From Pseudocitrobacter vendiensis (GTDB lineage: Bacteria; Pseudomonadota; Gammaproteobacteria; Enterobacterales; Enterobacteriaceae), in the NCBI RefSeq assembly GCF_943590815.1, contig NZ_CALSBS010000021.1, positions 26,998-90,997 of the forward strand: a stretch of 64,000 nucleotides of DNA, given 5' to 3'. The notes under the pieces were generated by a model. It had not been told where the DNA came from and did no database searches. It saw nothing but the letters and a program-made list of their open reading frames with translations. Shown here piece by piece: positions 41,640 to 48,673 of this stretch (its first letter is position 1; the number at the start of each line of letters is the position of its first letter). The position numbers were made by a program, and so were the translations under genes.

Positions 41640-42827
41640 TTAGAACTGATAACTATAGTTTACGCTCGCAAACCATAGCCATGGGTTATCGTATTTCCCG
41701 CCAAATACCCGCGACTGGACTTTCGAGGACTGCATATGCAGGTATTCGACGGCAAAGCCAATATTGCTGGCGGGGGTTATCTGATATTGCGCACCAGTGG
41801 CAAAACGCCATTCATCTCCCGTCGGCAATGACAGCGCCACATCACTTTGAGATTTGTACGGAGTGCTGTCAAAAGCGACGCCTGCGTTAATTCTCCATTG
41901 CTCATCAGGTCGGTACTGTGCGCCGATAGCCGTATGCCAGGTATCCTTCAGGCGATTATTTCGATCAATTGACTGTCCATTGACGGAGATCTGCGGGCTT
42001 CCAAACTGGCTCCAGTCTTGCCAGCCAAGATCCCCCATCACTGACCACTGTTTATCGATGTCATGTACCAGACTCATCATCACCTGCTGGGGCGCTCGCA
42101 CCTGTGCGGCTATAGGCAGGTCATATTCAACATTTGGCAGGTTAGGGAAGCGGGCCTTACCGTCAATGTTAAAGTGATAATCCGTTTTACTTGTCCAACT
42201 AATTCCCGCCCGGGTCTGGTCGGTTATATCTATCAACAGGCCCAGGCGATAATTCATTGCCCAGTCATGGTCGCTTTGTTTTTCGTCATCACCACCAACG
42301 TTACGGGTGAGCGACAGAAAACCGTAGTTCAGCCCGGTTGCCGCGCCTATCGAGACTTTGTCACTTAATTTCCAGGCAATGCCGGGGCTGAGGGTCATAG
42401 CAACCATGGTGCTTTTTTTAATAAGGCGGTCTCCCGCCCAATTGCCAAAATCAATGCCCAGTCCATAGTTTCCATACAAGCCCAGACCGGCTGAAACCGT
42501 ATCGCTCAGTCGCTGCGTGTAGAACATGCTGGCGTTTGGAAAGAGTTTCATCACATTGCCGGGGCTGCGCCGCCCGCCTGACTCATCGTCCAGTGAATAG
42601 GAAATATCGCCCCCCATTGCCTGCAGGCCTCCGGTAAACATGTGATCGAGCAAGCGAGTCATCCCAGCAGGGTTCGTTAACAGCGTAGAAGCATCCTGAG
42701 CTCGTGCCGCCTGACCTGCACCAGCGAGCGCAGTATCTTCAGTCGCTACTTCATAAAAATAGAGAGCACTTGCGTGACTCAATGATGAAAACAGCAACCC
42801 AGAGCCGAGAATTATATGTTTTTTCAT
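41640..42827 (-). CDS. FadL/OmpP1/TodX family outer-membrane transporter
   Basis: About 395 aa from MKKHIILGSGLLFSSLSHAS (ATG 42825-42827; weak RBS), signal peptide cleaved after SHA. The conserved N-terminal hatch region (YEVATEDTALAGAGQAARAQ, DASTLLTNPAGMTRL with the NPAGM motif) is followed by a 14-strand-type beta barrel ending in an aromatic SVNYSYQF. FadL-type channels let long-chain fatty acids and other hydrophobic compounds cross the outer membrane. The family motif and C-terminal Phe are seen; substrate is not predictable. It is cotranscribed in direction with the sulfatase, whose product is a long-chain alcohol. Confidence 0.85.
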   Translation of the reverse strand: MKKHIILGSGLLFSSLSHASALYFYEVATEDTALAGAGQAARAQDASTLLTNPAGMTRLLDHMFTGGLQAMGGDISYSLDDESGGRRSPGNVMKLFPNASMFYTQRLSDTVSAGLGLYGNYGLGIDFGNWAGDRLIKKSTMVAMTLSPGIAWKLSDKVSIGAATGLNYGFLSLTRNVGGDDEKQSDHDWAMNYRLGLLIDITDQTRAGISWTSKTDYHFNIDGKARFPNLPNVEYDLPIAAQVRAPQQVMMSLVHDIDKQWSVMGDLGWQDWSQFGSPQISVNGQSIDRNNRLKDTWHTAIGAQYRPDEQWRINAGVAFDSTPYKSQSDVALSLPTGDEWRFATGAQYQITPASNIGFAVEYLHMQSSKVQSRVFGGKYDNPWLWFASVNYSYQF

Positions 42828-43005
42828 TCCATTATCTTCAATGAACAGGAGGGGGGCTAGTTTTATGTTTGAATGGCTGGTATGTGCCAACCTACTCAAA
42901 CTATAGAACTGCTTTTCGAATTGCGATGCTCTTCACTGCCATAACGTGCAACCTGTAAATCATTCGCATAAGTTAAGCGCTTTTCATTTTGTTTGTTCTC
43001 AATTC

Positions 43006-43284
43006 TCATAACCCCTCCCAATTACTTCTCGCTTTAGCCAGCAGACTGTTAAGCATTTTCGCGTTGGCACTCACACCGAAGGGCTGACAACGAATTGCGC
43101 TGTAGTAACAAACGCGATCAACGATTTCATTCACCACCTGACCAGCATCGCGCATGCGGTGCATCTTGGAGCGAACGCCATCCACAGAAACGTCAAGATG
43201 CTCTGCAATTGCGAAGACCGTCGATTTCGGGTTTGCAGCCAGAAATTCCAACACCGCGTTCGTATCGATTTTTTTCTTCGCCAT
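43006..43284 (-). CDS. Small winged-helix protein downstream of P
   Basis: 92 aa, MAKKKIDTNAVLEFLAANPK. It has STVFAIAEHLDVSVDGVRSK and MHRMRDAGQVVNEIVDRVCY, a complete winged helix with wing, then SAIRCQPFGVSANAKML. It starts 2 bp after the P stop and belongs to the replication operon. Proteins like this occupy the ren position of lambdoid phages. It is the last phage gene before the cargo block; the next phage gene on this strand is dinI, 9 kb further on. Confidence 0.65.
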   Translation of the reverse strand: MAKKKIDTNAVLEFLAANPKSTVFAIAEHLDVSVDGVRSKMHRMRDAGQVVNEIVDRVCYYSAIRCQPFGVSANAKMLNSLLAKARSNWEGL

Positions 43285-43286
43285 GG

Positions 43287-43973
43287 CTACGCCCTCCCGC
43301 CAGCTTTCATGCGATCGTATTTCGCTTTAAGCAGCTCAACCGGTGTTGGTCCTGTTGGTGCTGCTGGCGCGGCAAGCGCGCGTCGAACAGGAGGGATCGG
43401 CTTACCGGAAAGCACCCGCTTTTCCCACATATCCAGAACCTTGACCGCTTCACGCTCCAGCTCCTGGCGGCTTAACTGCCCTTCAGTGCTGCGATGCCGC
43501 AGTTCGATGCAGATGTGATACATGACGTCTTTTGTCCATGGATACTTCTCGCTGCTGGTGTAACGGAAAACCATTTTCTGCCACTTCCAGTACTCGGTCA
43601 TAACGTCAGCTACGCTTACCCCCAGTGCGCTGCGTTCTTCCTGGCACCACTTGACGAACTGACCCGGCGAAGGCAGGAATGGACGCTCCTGGCGACGCAC
43701 CATGCGCATACCGGCTTCAACTTGCTCCATGGAGGTTATCCCGTTTTCTTTGAACGCCAGCACCCACTGCCGGCGGATCTCGTTCACGTCTTCCTGGCTG
43801 CGATTAACCAGGCTTGCCGGGAACGCAGCGGCCAGCTGAACGAATAGCCCGTTGATAATCTGCGCCACCTGCTGCGTTTGTTCGCGCTCGGTGTACTGCT
43901 CAGGCAAGTTGTGCGCCAGGCGGCGGGCCTGTTCCCGGTCAAAATTTTGAATGCTCACTGAGAGGTTTTTCAT
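43287..43973 (-). CDS. P: Replication protein P (helicase loader)
   Basis: 228 aa, lambda P is 233. MKNLSVSIQNFDREQARRLA, QVAQIINGLFVQLAAAFPAS, RRQWVLAFKENGITSMEQVE and GMRMVRRQERPFLPSPGQFV match the lambda P family; PFLPSPGQF(V/I)xWC is its best landmark. P takes DnaB from the host and loads it at the origin marked by O. The Pro-rich C-terminus (APAAPTGPTPVELLKAKYDR) is probably flexible. Overlaps O by 4 bp. Confidence 0.93.
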   Translation of the reverse strand: MKNLSVSIQNFDREQARRLAHNLPEQYTEREQTQQVAQIINGLFVQLAAAFPASLVNRSQEDVNEIRRQWVLAFKENGITSMEQVEAGMRMVRRQERPFLPSPGQFVKWCQEERSALGVSVADVMTEYWKWQKMVFRYTSSEKYPWTKDVMYHICIELRHRSTEGQLSRQELEREAVKVLDMWEKRVLSGKPIPPVRRALAAPAAPTGPTPVELLKAKYDRMKAGGRA

Positions 43974-44887
43974 TCCAGCACCCCGTCAATCCAGTCGGTG
44001 TTATGCAGGTCGATGCTGCCTCGGGAAGGTTTTGCCGTTCCGGTTGCACGCAGCCGTTTTGTAGTGAGCTGATCCCACTGTTTGCGAAGACTCGAGGGAC
44101 TCAGGATGTTGTCTTTCCAGAATTCGTCCCGGTTAGCCCACTGGAACAGGTCACAGATTTCGTAGTGAGTACGATTGTCCTGGACACGCATCAGCCTGAT
44201 GGTGTTTGCCCATTCAGCCCAGTTTGGCTCAGATAGCGATGCGTTGACGGTGAGAAGCCTGTCGTAAATCCAGCGAGCGGCCTTGAGGTCGTCAGCGGAT
44301 CCCCATGATTTACCTGCCGGGGTGTATATCCCGGCGGCAGCTTCTGGATGGCGAGAAAGAAACTTTTGAGTTTTCTGGTTTCGGGATTCGTCAGAATTCC
44401 GAGACGAGGATATTTTATTATTGTTCTTGTTATAGTCTTGGGTGTCTACCGTTTCCGGGAAGGTTTTTCCCGTTTTCGGTAACACTTTTCCCGATTTCGG
44501 GAAGACTTTTCCCGTTTTCGGTTTGTCTAAAATCCAGGCTGAAAGGTCAGTATTTATACCGACCGTTTTCATTACGCCCTGCTTCTGATTGAAGATAATT
44601 TTGCGTTCTGCGAGTGATTTGAGCGCATCAGAAACATGCGAATCACTCAATCCTGTAAGCTCGGCGATCACCGTGTTCGTAACTCGGTCCTGCTTCTTGT
44701 TCCAGCCGTAGGTAAGCCAGATCACCGCTTCAAAACACTGCCACTCCCGGCCTGACATTCTCAGACGAGGCTTGAGCTGTTGGATCTCGTTAGCGACCTT
44801 GGTATACCCGTTCGACAGGTCGGCCATACGACCTCCCGGTTGTTCGGTTCTGTTGGGGAAATTGATAATTTCAGCTGTGTTTGACAT
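43970..44887 (-). CDS. O: Replication initiator protein O
   Basis: 305 aa from MSNTAEIINFPNRTEQPGGR (ATG 44885-44887, GGAG upstream; the longer frame to 44965 lies in the leader). The N-terminal winged-helix domain (YTKVANEIQQLKPRLRMSGR, WLTYGWNKKQDRVTN, ELTGLSDSHVSDALKSL) binds origin iterons. The middle carries the repeat KTGKVFPKSGKVLPKTGKTF, which is the translation of the iterons themselves. The C-terminal domain has the helicase-loader contact region. It works with P, just upstream of P as in lambda. Confidence 0.9.
   Translation of the reverse strand: MSNTAEIINFPNRTEQPGGRMADLSNGYTKVANEIQQLKPRLRMSGREWQCFEAVIWLTYGWNKKQDRVTNTVIAELTGLSDSHVSDALKSLAERKIIFNQKQGVMKTVGINTDLSAWILDKPKTGKVFPKSGKVLPKTGKTFPETVDTQDYNKNNNKISSSRNSDESRNQKTQKFLSRHPEAAAGIYTPAGKSWGSADDLKAARWIYDRLLTVNASLSEPNWAEWANTIRLMRVQDNRTHYEICDLFQWANRDEFWKDNILSPSSLRKQWDQLTTKRLRATGTAKPSRGSIDLHNTDWIDGVLE
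44444..44527. repeat. Replication origin iterons inside O
   Basis: Three exact copies of TTTTCCCG at 44465, 44486 and 44507, spaced precisely 21 bp apart and each followed by a TTTCGG-type half, plus a degenerate fourth unit starting ~44444. The 21-bp period equals 7 codons, so the iterons translate as repeated (V/T)FPK(T/S)GK. Same placement as ori-lambda in O. Confidence 0.85.
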
Positions 44888-44971
44888 ACTTAGCTCCGCA
44901 ATTACACTCCGTTTTTGCACCTGAAAGCCGTTGGTGTTCGAGCACCGCGGCTTTCGCCTTTTCAAAAGTCT

Positions 44972-45523
44972 TCACATTGCCCCCAGCATGGTTGTGACCA
45001 TCGCCAGCAGCGGCGCAGTAAGGTCCGGATCGACACGGAACATCTCAAAAATCCCCTCACCTAACTCCTTCAGTTTTTCCTTCTTGGGTGCATCGAGCAT
45101 CAGAGCTTGCTTCGCCTCACTTACCTCTTTTTCCAACCTGGCCATGCGAAATGCGAACGTGTCGTTCCTTACGACACGATCGCGGTATCGAAGCGGTAAT
45201 ACGGACATGATCGCTGGCATCAGTTGTTCGACGTTCTTTCGGTACGATGCGGAGTCTTCTTTGTTGTCGAGCCAGCGGAATAGCTTCACGTTCCAGACAT
45301 CGGCCTGGCCTGAGAAGTCCACGCCATTAAGCTGAAGTTCTTCTGCAGCGTCTTGGATTTGAAGCGCAACAGATACGCGCCCTTCTACCGCTGCCCACGC
45401 CCGGACTGCAGAACAAATATCGCGGTGATCAATATCCTGCTCTGCCGATTCGCTTTGATGACACGGGAATATCATTGGATTAGAGGAAGCTCTGCTACTC
45501 TGTTGAAATGAAACAGCTTGCAT
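44972..45523 (-). CDS. YdaT-like regulator/toxin in the cII position
   Basis: 183 aa, MQAVSFQQSSRASSNPMIFP; core AVRAWAAVEGRVSVALQIQD, VKLFRWLDNKEDSASYRKNV, EQLMPAIMSVLPLRYRDRVV. The W-L-D/K ... KxxxLxPAIxxxLPxxxRxR pattern matches Rac-prophage YdaT and related cII-position proteins. YdaT of Rac is a CII-like DNA-binding regulator and toxic when overproduced. It is the second gene of the rightward-type early operon after the ydaS/cro-like gene (2 bp spacing) and before O. Confidence 0.7.
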   Translation of the reverse strand: MQAVSFQQSSRASSNPMIFPCHQSESAEQDIDHRDICSAVRAWAAVEGRVSVALQIQDAAEELQLNGVDFSGQADVWNVKLFRWLDNKEDSASYRKNVEQLMPAIMSVLPLRYRDRVVRNDTFAFRMARLEKEVSEAKQALMLDAPKKEKLKELGEGIFEMFRVDPDLTAPLLAMVTTMLGAM

Positions 45524-45525
45524 TG

Positions 45526-45753
45526 TTAAGGCTCCTGTTTAGGTAAACCATCAGTTGGGTTTGGATAGAGGTCGGGGCGCAGCTCGTGGGGAGTTACGCC
45601 TGTCATTTTGAAAATCGGGAAGATATAACTTGGCGGGACGATCCCTTGGTCACGATTCTTCCAATGACTTACAGACATACTCGTCACACCAAGCGCGATG
45701 CTGAGCTTTCTGGCTGAGCCAGCGGCTTTAATTGCTTTATCGAGTGCGGACAT
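45526..45753 (-). CDS. YdaS/Cro-like regulator
   Basis: 75 aa, MSALDKAIKAAGSARKLSIA, then LGVTSMSVSHWKNRDQGIVP. A Cro-type helix-turn-helix (residues ~14-36) with W and P landmarks of the YdaS/Cro antitoxin-like family, and a Pro-rich tail YPNPTDGLPKQEP. AGGAG lies 7 bp before the ATG. First gene leftward of the operator cluster and divergent from the repressor, so it plays the Cro role in the switch. Confidence 0.85.
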   Translation of the reverse strand: MSALDKAIKAAGSARKLSIALGVTSMSVSHWKNRDQGIVPPSYIFPIFKMTGVTPHELRPDLYPNPTDGLPKQEP

Positions 45754-45781
45754 GTGCTTCTCCTGCTTATTGATAGCAGAA

Positions 45782-45846
45782 GTAAACCACAGATTTACAC
45801 ATCATGCAAACTATGGATTTATTGTGTGTATAAACCAAATATTTAC
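45782..45846. promoter_or_regulatory. Operator cluster OR: three 17-bp sites at 24-bp spacing
   Basis: GTAAACCACAGATTTAC (45782-45798, palindromic arms GTAAA/TTTAC), GCAAACTATGGATTTAT (45806-45822) and ATAAACCAAATATTTAC (45830-45846). Starts are exactly 24 bp apart, so bound repressors would lie on related DNA faces. A minus-strand promoter candidate (TTGCAT, 17 bp, TTTACT) overlaps the first two sites and would serve the cro-like gene. Confidence 0.8.
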
Positions 45847-45855
45847 AATGAACCT

Positions 45856-46239
45856 ATGAGAAAAGAAGAACCCAACCTCGTTCTGGTAGAGCGCCTTACT
45901 GAGATCACTGATCGCGGCGTTACAAAAGCAGACATGGCACGAATAGCTGGAGTCACCCCTCAGGCCGTAAACGGCTGGTTCAAAAAAGGTGTGATTAGTA
46001 AGAAATCGGCACTGGCCATAGCCGACGCTGTAGGCATTTCTGTCGCATGGCTACTTGGTGAGGACGTTGGAGAAAAAGACGGACTTAAGCCAGACGAACA
46101 GCGCTTGCTGGAGCTCTACCGCCAGTTACCTGAAGAAGAGCAGCAGAACATGCTCCGCATATTCGCGATTCGCCTGAAAGAACTGGATGACCTGTATGAG
46201 AAGTACATGAAGGGGCGGATCCGGTCGCAGGAGGATTGA
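45856..46239 (+). CDS. Short prophage repressor (RacR-like, Cro/CI HTH family)
   Basis: 127 aa from MRKEEPNLVLVERLTEITDR (ATG 45856-45858). The N-terminal HTH (TKADMARIAGVTPQAVNGWF, KKGVISKKSALAIADAVGIS) is followed by WLLGEDVG and a helical C-terminus (LELYRQLPEEEQQNMLRIFA). No S24 peptidase domain and no Ala-Gly cleavage region are present, so RecA-stimulated self-cleavage as in lambda CI is not expected. Divergent from the ydaS-like gene across the operators. The mRNA leader lacks a strong RBS. Confidence 0.82.
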   Translation: MRKEEPNLVLVERLTEITDRGVTKADMARIAGVTPQAVNGWFKKGVISKKSALAIADAVGISVAWLLGEDVGEKDGLKPDEQRLLELYRQLPEEEQQNMLRIFAIRLKELDDLYEKYMKGRIRSQED

Positions 46240-46333
46240 TAACCGGCAAACGTACAATTGACTCTTACAATCGAGAAGCGGTAGGGATTTCCATCCGGCA
46301 TCAAGCATTGTGTCGGGGTAAAAAGTAAATTTA

Positions 46334-46349
46334 CTGTATATGCGATCAG
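46334..46349 (+). promoter_or_regulatory. LexA-like box upstream of the gene in the rex position
   Basis: TACTGTATAT forms a perfect left half; the site satisfies CTG-N10-CAG (CTG at 46334, CAG at 46347), but the right half GATCAGGT departs from consensus. It lies directly in front of the RBS of the 46362 gene. Confidence 0.5.
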
Positions 46350-46361
46350 GTGAGTGCCATA

Positions 46362-47303
46362 ATGGATGCAGGCAGCAATTCGGAAACTAATGATATGAAG
46401 TTCAGGATAGTATACGACGGACCAGCATTGGAGACGCACGAAATGAACGTGCGTGACCTTGCCCCTGCACTCCTATCCCTGTCAGATGCATTAGAGGAAG
46501 CCGGAAAAACCGTTTATGGTAACAAGACCGTTGTTTCAGTAAAGGTTAATGCATCATTCAGAGCTGGCTCATTTGGAATAGATCTGATTGCCTCATCGAC
46601 ATCTTGGTTCAAACAGGCAGTTGATTTCTTTTCGGGCGATTCCGTAACAGCCGCCGCTAATCTTATTGCTTTAATTGGTTTTTGCCCTGGTCCCAGAGAA
46701 AAAATTTGCAAGGGTCTGATCCAATTAGTTAAATGGATCGGACCAAGAGAAATTAAAAAGTTACACAATCTGCCTGATAGCAACATTGAAGTCTTTGTTG
46801 ATGACGAAAGTGAAATTTTCGATAGCAAAGTAATCGAACTGTATAGAAACATTAAACTTCGTTCTTCATTGCAAGAAGTTATATGCAAGCCGCTAGAGCA
46901 GGAAGGTATCGACAGTTTTGCTTCCACTGTCGATGATGGACTGACGTTCATGACGATCGATAAACAAGAGGCGCATTATTTCAAAGTTGAGCTTGCTGCT
47001 GAATCAATAATCTCGGAGTCCACGGTAGAGAAAGCCCTTCAGATTAAGAACATTTCTTTTAATGAAGGCAGCCGATGGAGATTTTCGGATGGAGCCAGTA
47101 GCTTTTTGGCTGAGATTAAAGACCAGAAGTTTATCAGTGATATTGATAACAACACCCTAAACTTTTCTAAAGGCGATATGTTGCTTGTTGACCTAAAGGT
47201 AACCCAATACATGATTGGTGATACTATAAAAACCTCATTCGAAATTGAGCATGTAAAAAAACAGCTGAATCCACAGAGACAAATAGACCTCCCATTTGAA
47301 TAA
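46362..47303 (+). CDS. Protein of unknown function in the rex position of the immunity region
   Basis: 313 aa. ATG at 46362 chosen (AGGTG 8-9 bp upstream); a GTG at 46350 and an ATG at 46395 are alternatives. The conserved-looking N-terminus MKFRIVYDGPALETHEMNVR DL (cited to R), LLSLSDALEEAGKTVYGNKT and VKVNASFRAGSFGIDLIAS recalls a widespread family of hypothetical proteins in mobile elements. A short hydrophobic segment (AAANLIALIGFCPG) near residue 100 precedes a charged alpha/beta C-terminal half (FSDGASSFLAEIKDQ, LLVDLKVTQYMIGD). It is followed by two terminators and would be expressed in the lysogen, so phage exclusion is a reasonable hypothesis. Confidence 0.65.
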   Translation: MDAGSNSETNDMKFRIVYDGPALETHEMNVRDLAPALLSLSDALEEAGKTVYGNKTVVSVKVNASFRAGSFGIDLIASSTSWFKQAVDFFSGDSVTAAANLIALIGFCPGPREKICKGLIQLVKWIGPREIKKLHNLPDSNIEVFVDDESEIFDSKVIELYRNIKLRSSLQEVICKPLEQEGIDSFASTVDDGLTFMTIDKQEAHYFKVELAAESIISESTVEKALQIKNISFNEGSRWRFSDGASSFLAEIKDQKFISDIDNNTLNFSKGDMLLVDLKVTQYMIGDTIKTSFEIEHVKKQLNPQRQIDLPFE

Positions 47304-47309
47304 ATGCAT

Positions 47310-47332
47310 CCGGCCACTGCGCCGGTTTTTTT
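47310..47332 (+). terminator. Terminator 1 after the rex-position gene
   Basis: CCGGC, loop CACTG, GCCGG, then seven T. It ends transcription of the lysogeny gene. Confidence 0.75.
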
Positions 47333-47382
47333 CTACCCTCACCCTTCAACTCTTCCGCCAAACTAACGCCCAGAACGCTCTA

Positions 47383-47411
47383 TCCCGACCTTTCCGTCGG
47401 GATTTTTTTTT
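47383..47411 (+). terminator. Terminator 2 after the rex-position gene
   Basis: TCCCGAC, loop CTTTCC, GTCGGGA, then nine T. It is stronger than the first and lies just before pL. Confidence 0.8.
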
Positions 47412-47449
47412 GCCTGCGATTCGGCAGACAGGTCACGAAAACCAGCAAT

Positions 47450-47513
47450 ACAAACCTCAGATTTACAATTGCCATTAACCTTTAGTTGGCACACGTATAA
47501 ACCAATGATTTAA
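47450..47513. promoter_or_regulatory. Operator cluster OL
   Basis: ACAAACCTCAGATTTAC (47450-47466) and ATAAACCAATGATTTAA (47497-47513) match the OR consensus (G/A)TAAACC-N3-GATTTAC. A degenerate site lies at about 47474-47490 between them. The match to sites 1.7 kb away identifies a second repressor-bound control region. Confidence 0.75.
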
Positions 47514-47514
47514 T
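47486..47514 (+). promoter_or_regulatory. pL early promoter
   Basis: TTGGCA (47486-47491), 17 bp, TTTAAT (47509-47514). The -10 box overlaps an operator, so repressor binding would block it. It drives the + strand early genes toward recE, recT, xis and int. Confidence 0.75.
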
Positions 47515-47665
47515 CTAACTAACCAAGACGCACCACGAACCACCTAGGCAGGACGCCCACGAAGTAGCCGCCGACGGCATATGAAAAGTCGGATGAGGTG
47601 GATTAATCAACGCGCATCAGGTGTAAACGTTCCGCTGGCCGGCGATAAGGCAAACGAGGGTGAGA

Positions 47666-47863
47666 ATGATTGATGAAAAGAAAGTACAAAATGTTAAAGC
47701 GCCATTGCTAACTAGTAATAGCAAAGTGATTCAAGCCGCAGACGCTGCACTTACAGCTTTGAACAAGTCGTTTGATGACGTTATTGAGAAAGACTACTGG
47801 CTTGCAGAAAAGATGAAAAAGGCAGCACTAGAGGCCGCCCTTGCGTCAATTACCATTTTATAG
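47666..47863 (+). CDS. Small early protein, 65 aa
   Basis: MIDEKKVQNVKAPLLTSNSK from the ATG at 47666 (RBS GAGGG 5 bp upstream), then AADAALTALNKSFDDVIEKD and KMKKAALEAALASITIL. It is a helical, charged protein with no recognised domain. First gene after pL with a ~150-bp leader, the place where lambda carries N, but there is no arginine-rich N-terminus, so an antiterminator role is not supported. Its end overlaps the convergent gene at 47850 by 14 bp. Confidence 0.5.
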   Translation: MIDEKKVQNVKAPLLTSNSKVIQAADAALTALNKSFDDVIEKDYWLAEKMKKAALEAALASITIL

Positions 47864-48059
47864 GGATATCAAAAGGTTCTGGTCGTTCAGAATTGTATTG
47901 CTCTTCAGCTGCATTACGGCATTCAGGAAGCAATTCTGAGACACGTTTAATCAGAGCTTCAGGTGAAGTGATTGCAGGATCTTTTGCTGCAAGTGCTAAA
48001 GCCAAATCGTAAGCGACAGACTCTTGATCTCTTTTATCCTGAAAAACGTTGAAAGACAT
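47850..48059 (-). CDS. Small protein on the opposite strand, 69 aa
   Basis: MSFNVFQDKRDQESVAYDLA from the ATG at 48057-48059 (AAAGGA 6-7 bp upstream), then KDPAITSPEALIKRVSELLP and SERPEPFDIPIKW. No known domain. It is transcribed against the early operon, so it would be expressed only in the lysogen or act as an antisense brake. The similar phrase SPEALIKRVSELLPECRNAA occurs in small prophage proteins I cannot name. Confidence 0.5.
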   Translation of the reverse strand: MSFNVFQDKRDQESVAYDLALALAAKDPAITSPEALIKRVSELLPECRNAAEEQYNSERPEPFDIPIKW

Positions 48060-48146
48060 GATTTTTCCTTTGCTGGCTGTGTGAGAACTTCCAGCATACC
48101 ACCGAGCCTGAAGTGGATAAAAGACAGGCATAACAAAGGGGATAGC

Positions 48147-48353
48147 ATGATTCATCAGCACTACGGAACTCAGACGGTCAACCGCGGCGCAGTTATGCCG
48201 GGCATGCTCGTCAAACACAATGATTCGACCTGGACTGCATCAGCTAATGCGCGCGGTCGTTTGTATCTCCAGCGTGGCATGGATAGAACCTACATCAAAG
48301 ACTTACTGGTTGAGGTTTATCTAAACGGTTTAGGGCATGGCCTTAGCCATTAA
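48147..48353 (+). CDS. Small early protein, 68 aa
   Basis: MIHQHYGTQTVNRGAVMPGM from the ATG at 48147 (RBS AAGGGGA 6 bp upstream), then LVKHNDSTWTASANARGRLY and a Arg/Tyr-rich end KDLLVEVYLNGLGHGLSH. Beta-rich small protein; the VKHxxSxWxASANARGRxYLQ pattern is seen in small enterobacterial prophage proteins. It lies upstream of a small zinc-binding protein gene in the early operon. Function unknown. Confidence 0.55.
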   Translation: MIHQHYGTQTVNRGAVMPGMLVKHNDSTWTASANARGRLYLQRGMDRTYIKDLLVEVYLNGLGHGLSH

Positions 48354-48364
48354 CGGGAGGAGTT

Positions 48365-48532
48365 ATGCAGGAAAAGAAATGCGCTTACCACCTGTGTGGA
48401 AAGCCTATCGAGCAGGGAAAAGAAGTTAAGAATGTGCTGACGCTGATTCATGGCGCGCAGCTGAAGCACCAGGAACGTGATTACTGTTCTGTACGTTGTG
48501 CTTCATACGACCAGATGGCTCACGAATCATAA
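48365..48532 (+). CDS. Small cysteine-rich (zinc-binding-like) protein, 55 aa
   Basis: ATG 48365-48367, preceded by GGGAGGAG. The product MQEKKCAYHLCGKPIEQGKE continues to HQERDYCSVRCASYDQ. Cys6, Cys11 and the CSVRC pair form a treble-clef/zinc-ribbon-like set of four cysteines. Small phage proteins of this kind are often early takeover proteins. A GCGGG/CCCGC hairpin follows at 48541-48555. Confidence 0.6.
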   Translation: MQEKKCAYHLCGKPIEQGKEVKNVLTLIHGAQLKHQERDYCSVRCASYDQMAHES

Positions 48533-48673
48533 CGTAAAAACCCGCGCAAGGCGGGCCTGTACGTCCGGTGCCACCGACCAAAGTTACACCGGAAATTACA
48601 CAAAAACCAATGAACACCCAATGGGCGCTATCAATGGCCCGGGGATTCTAACATCCAAAATTGAGGATCTCAC

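Noticed and set aside
44444..44527. CRISPR-like array because of regular repeats
   Set aside because: The 21-bp period has no unique spacers, lies within a coding gene and equals origin iterons. No CRISPR array or cas gene was found anywhere in the window.
45856..46239. Complete lambda-type CI repressor with self-cleavage domain
   Set aside because: The frame ends after ~127 residues without Ser/Lys peptidase motifs, and the next gene is unrelated, so no S24 domain is encoded.
48541..48555. GCGGG/CCCGC hairpin as a + strand terminator before recE
   Set aside because: No T run follows on the + strand; the A run lies on its 5' side, so it cannot be a strong + strand terminator.
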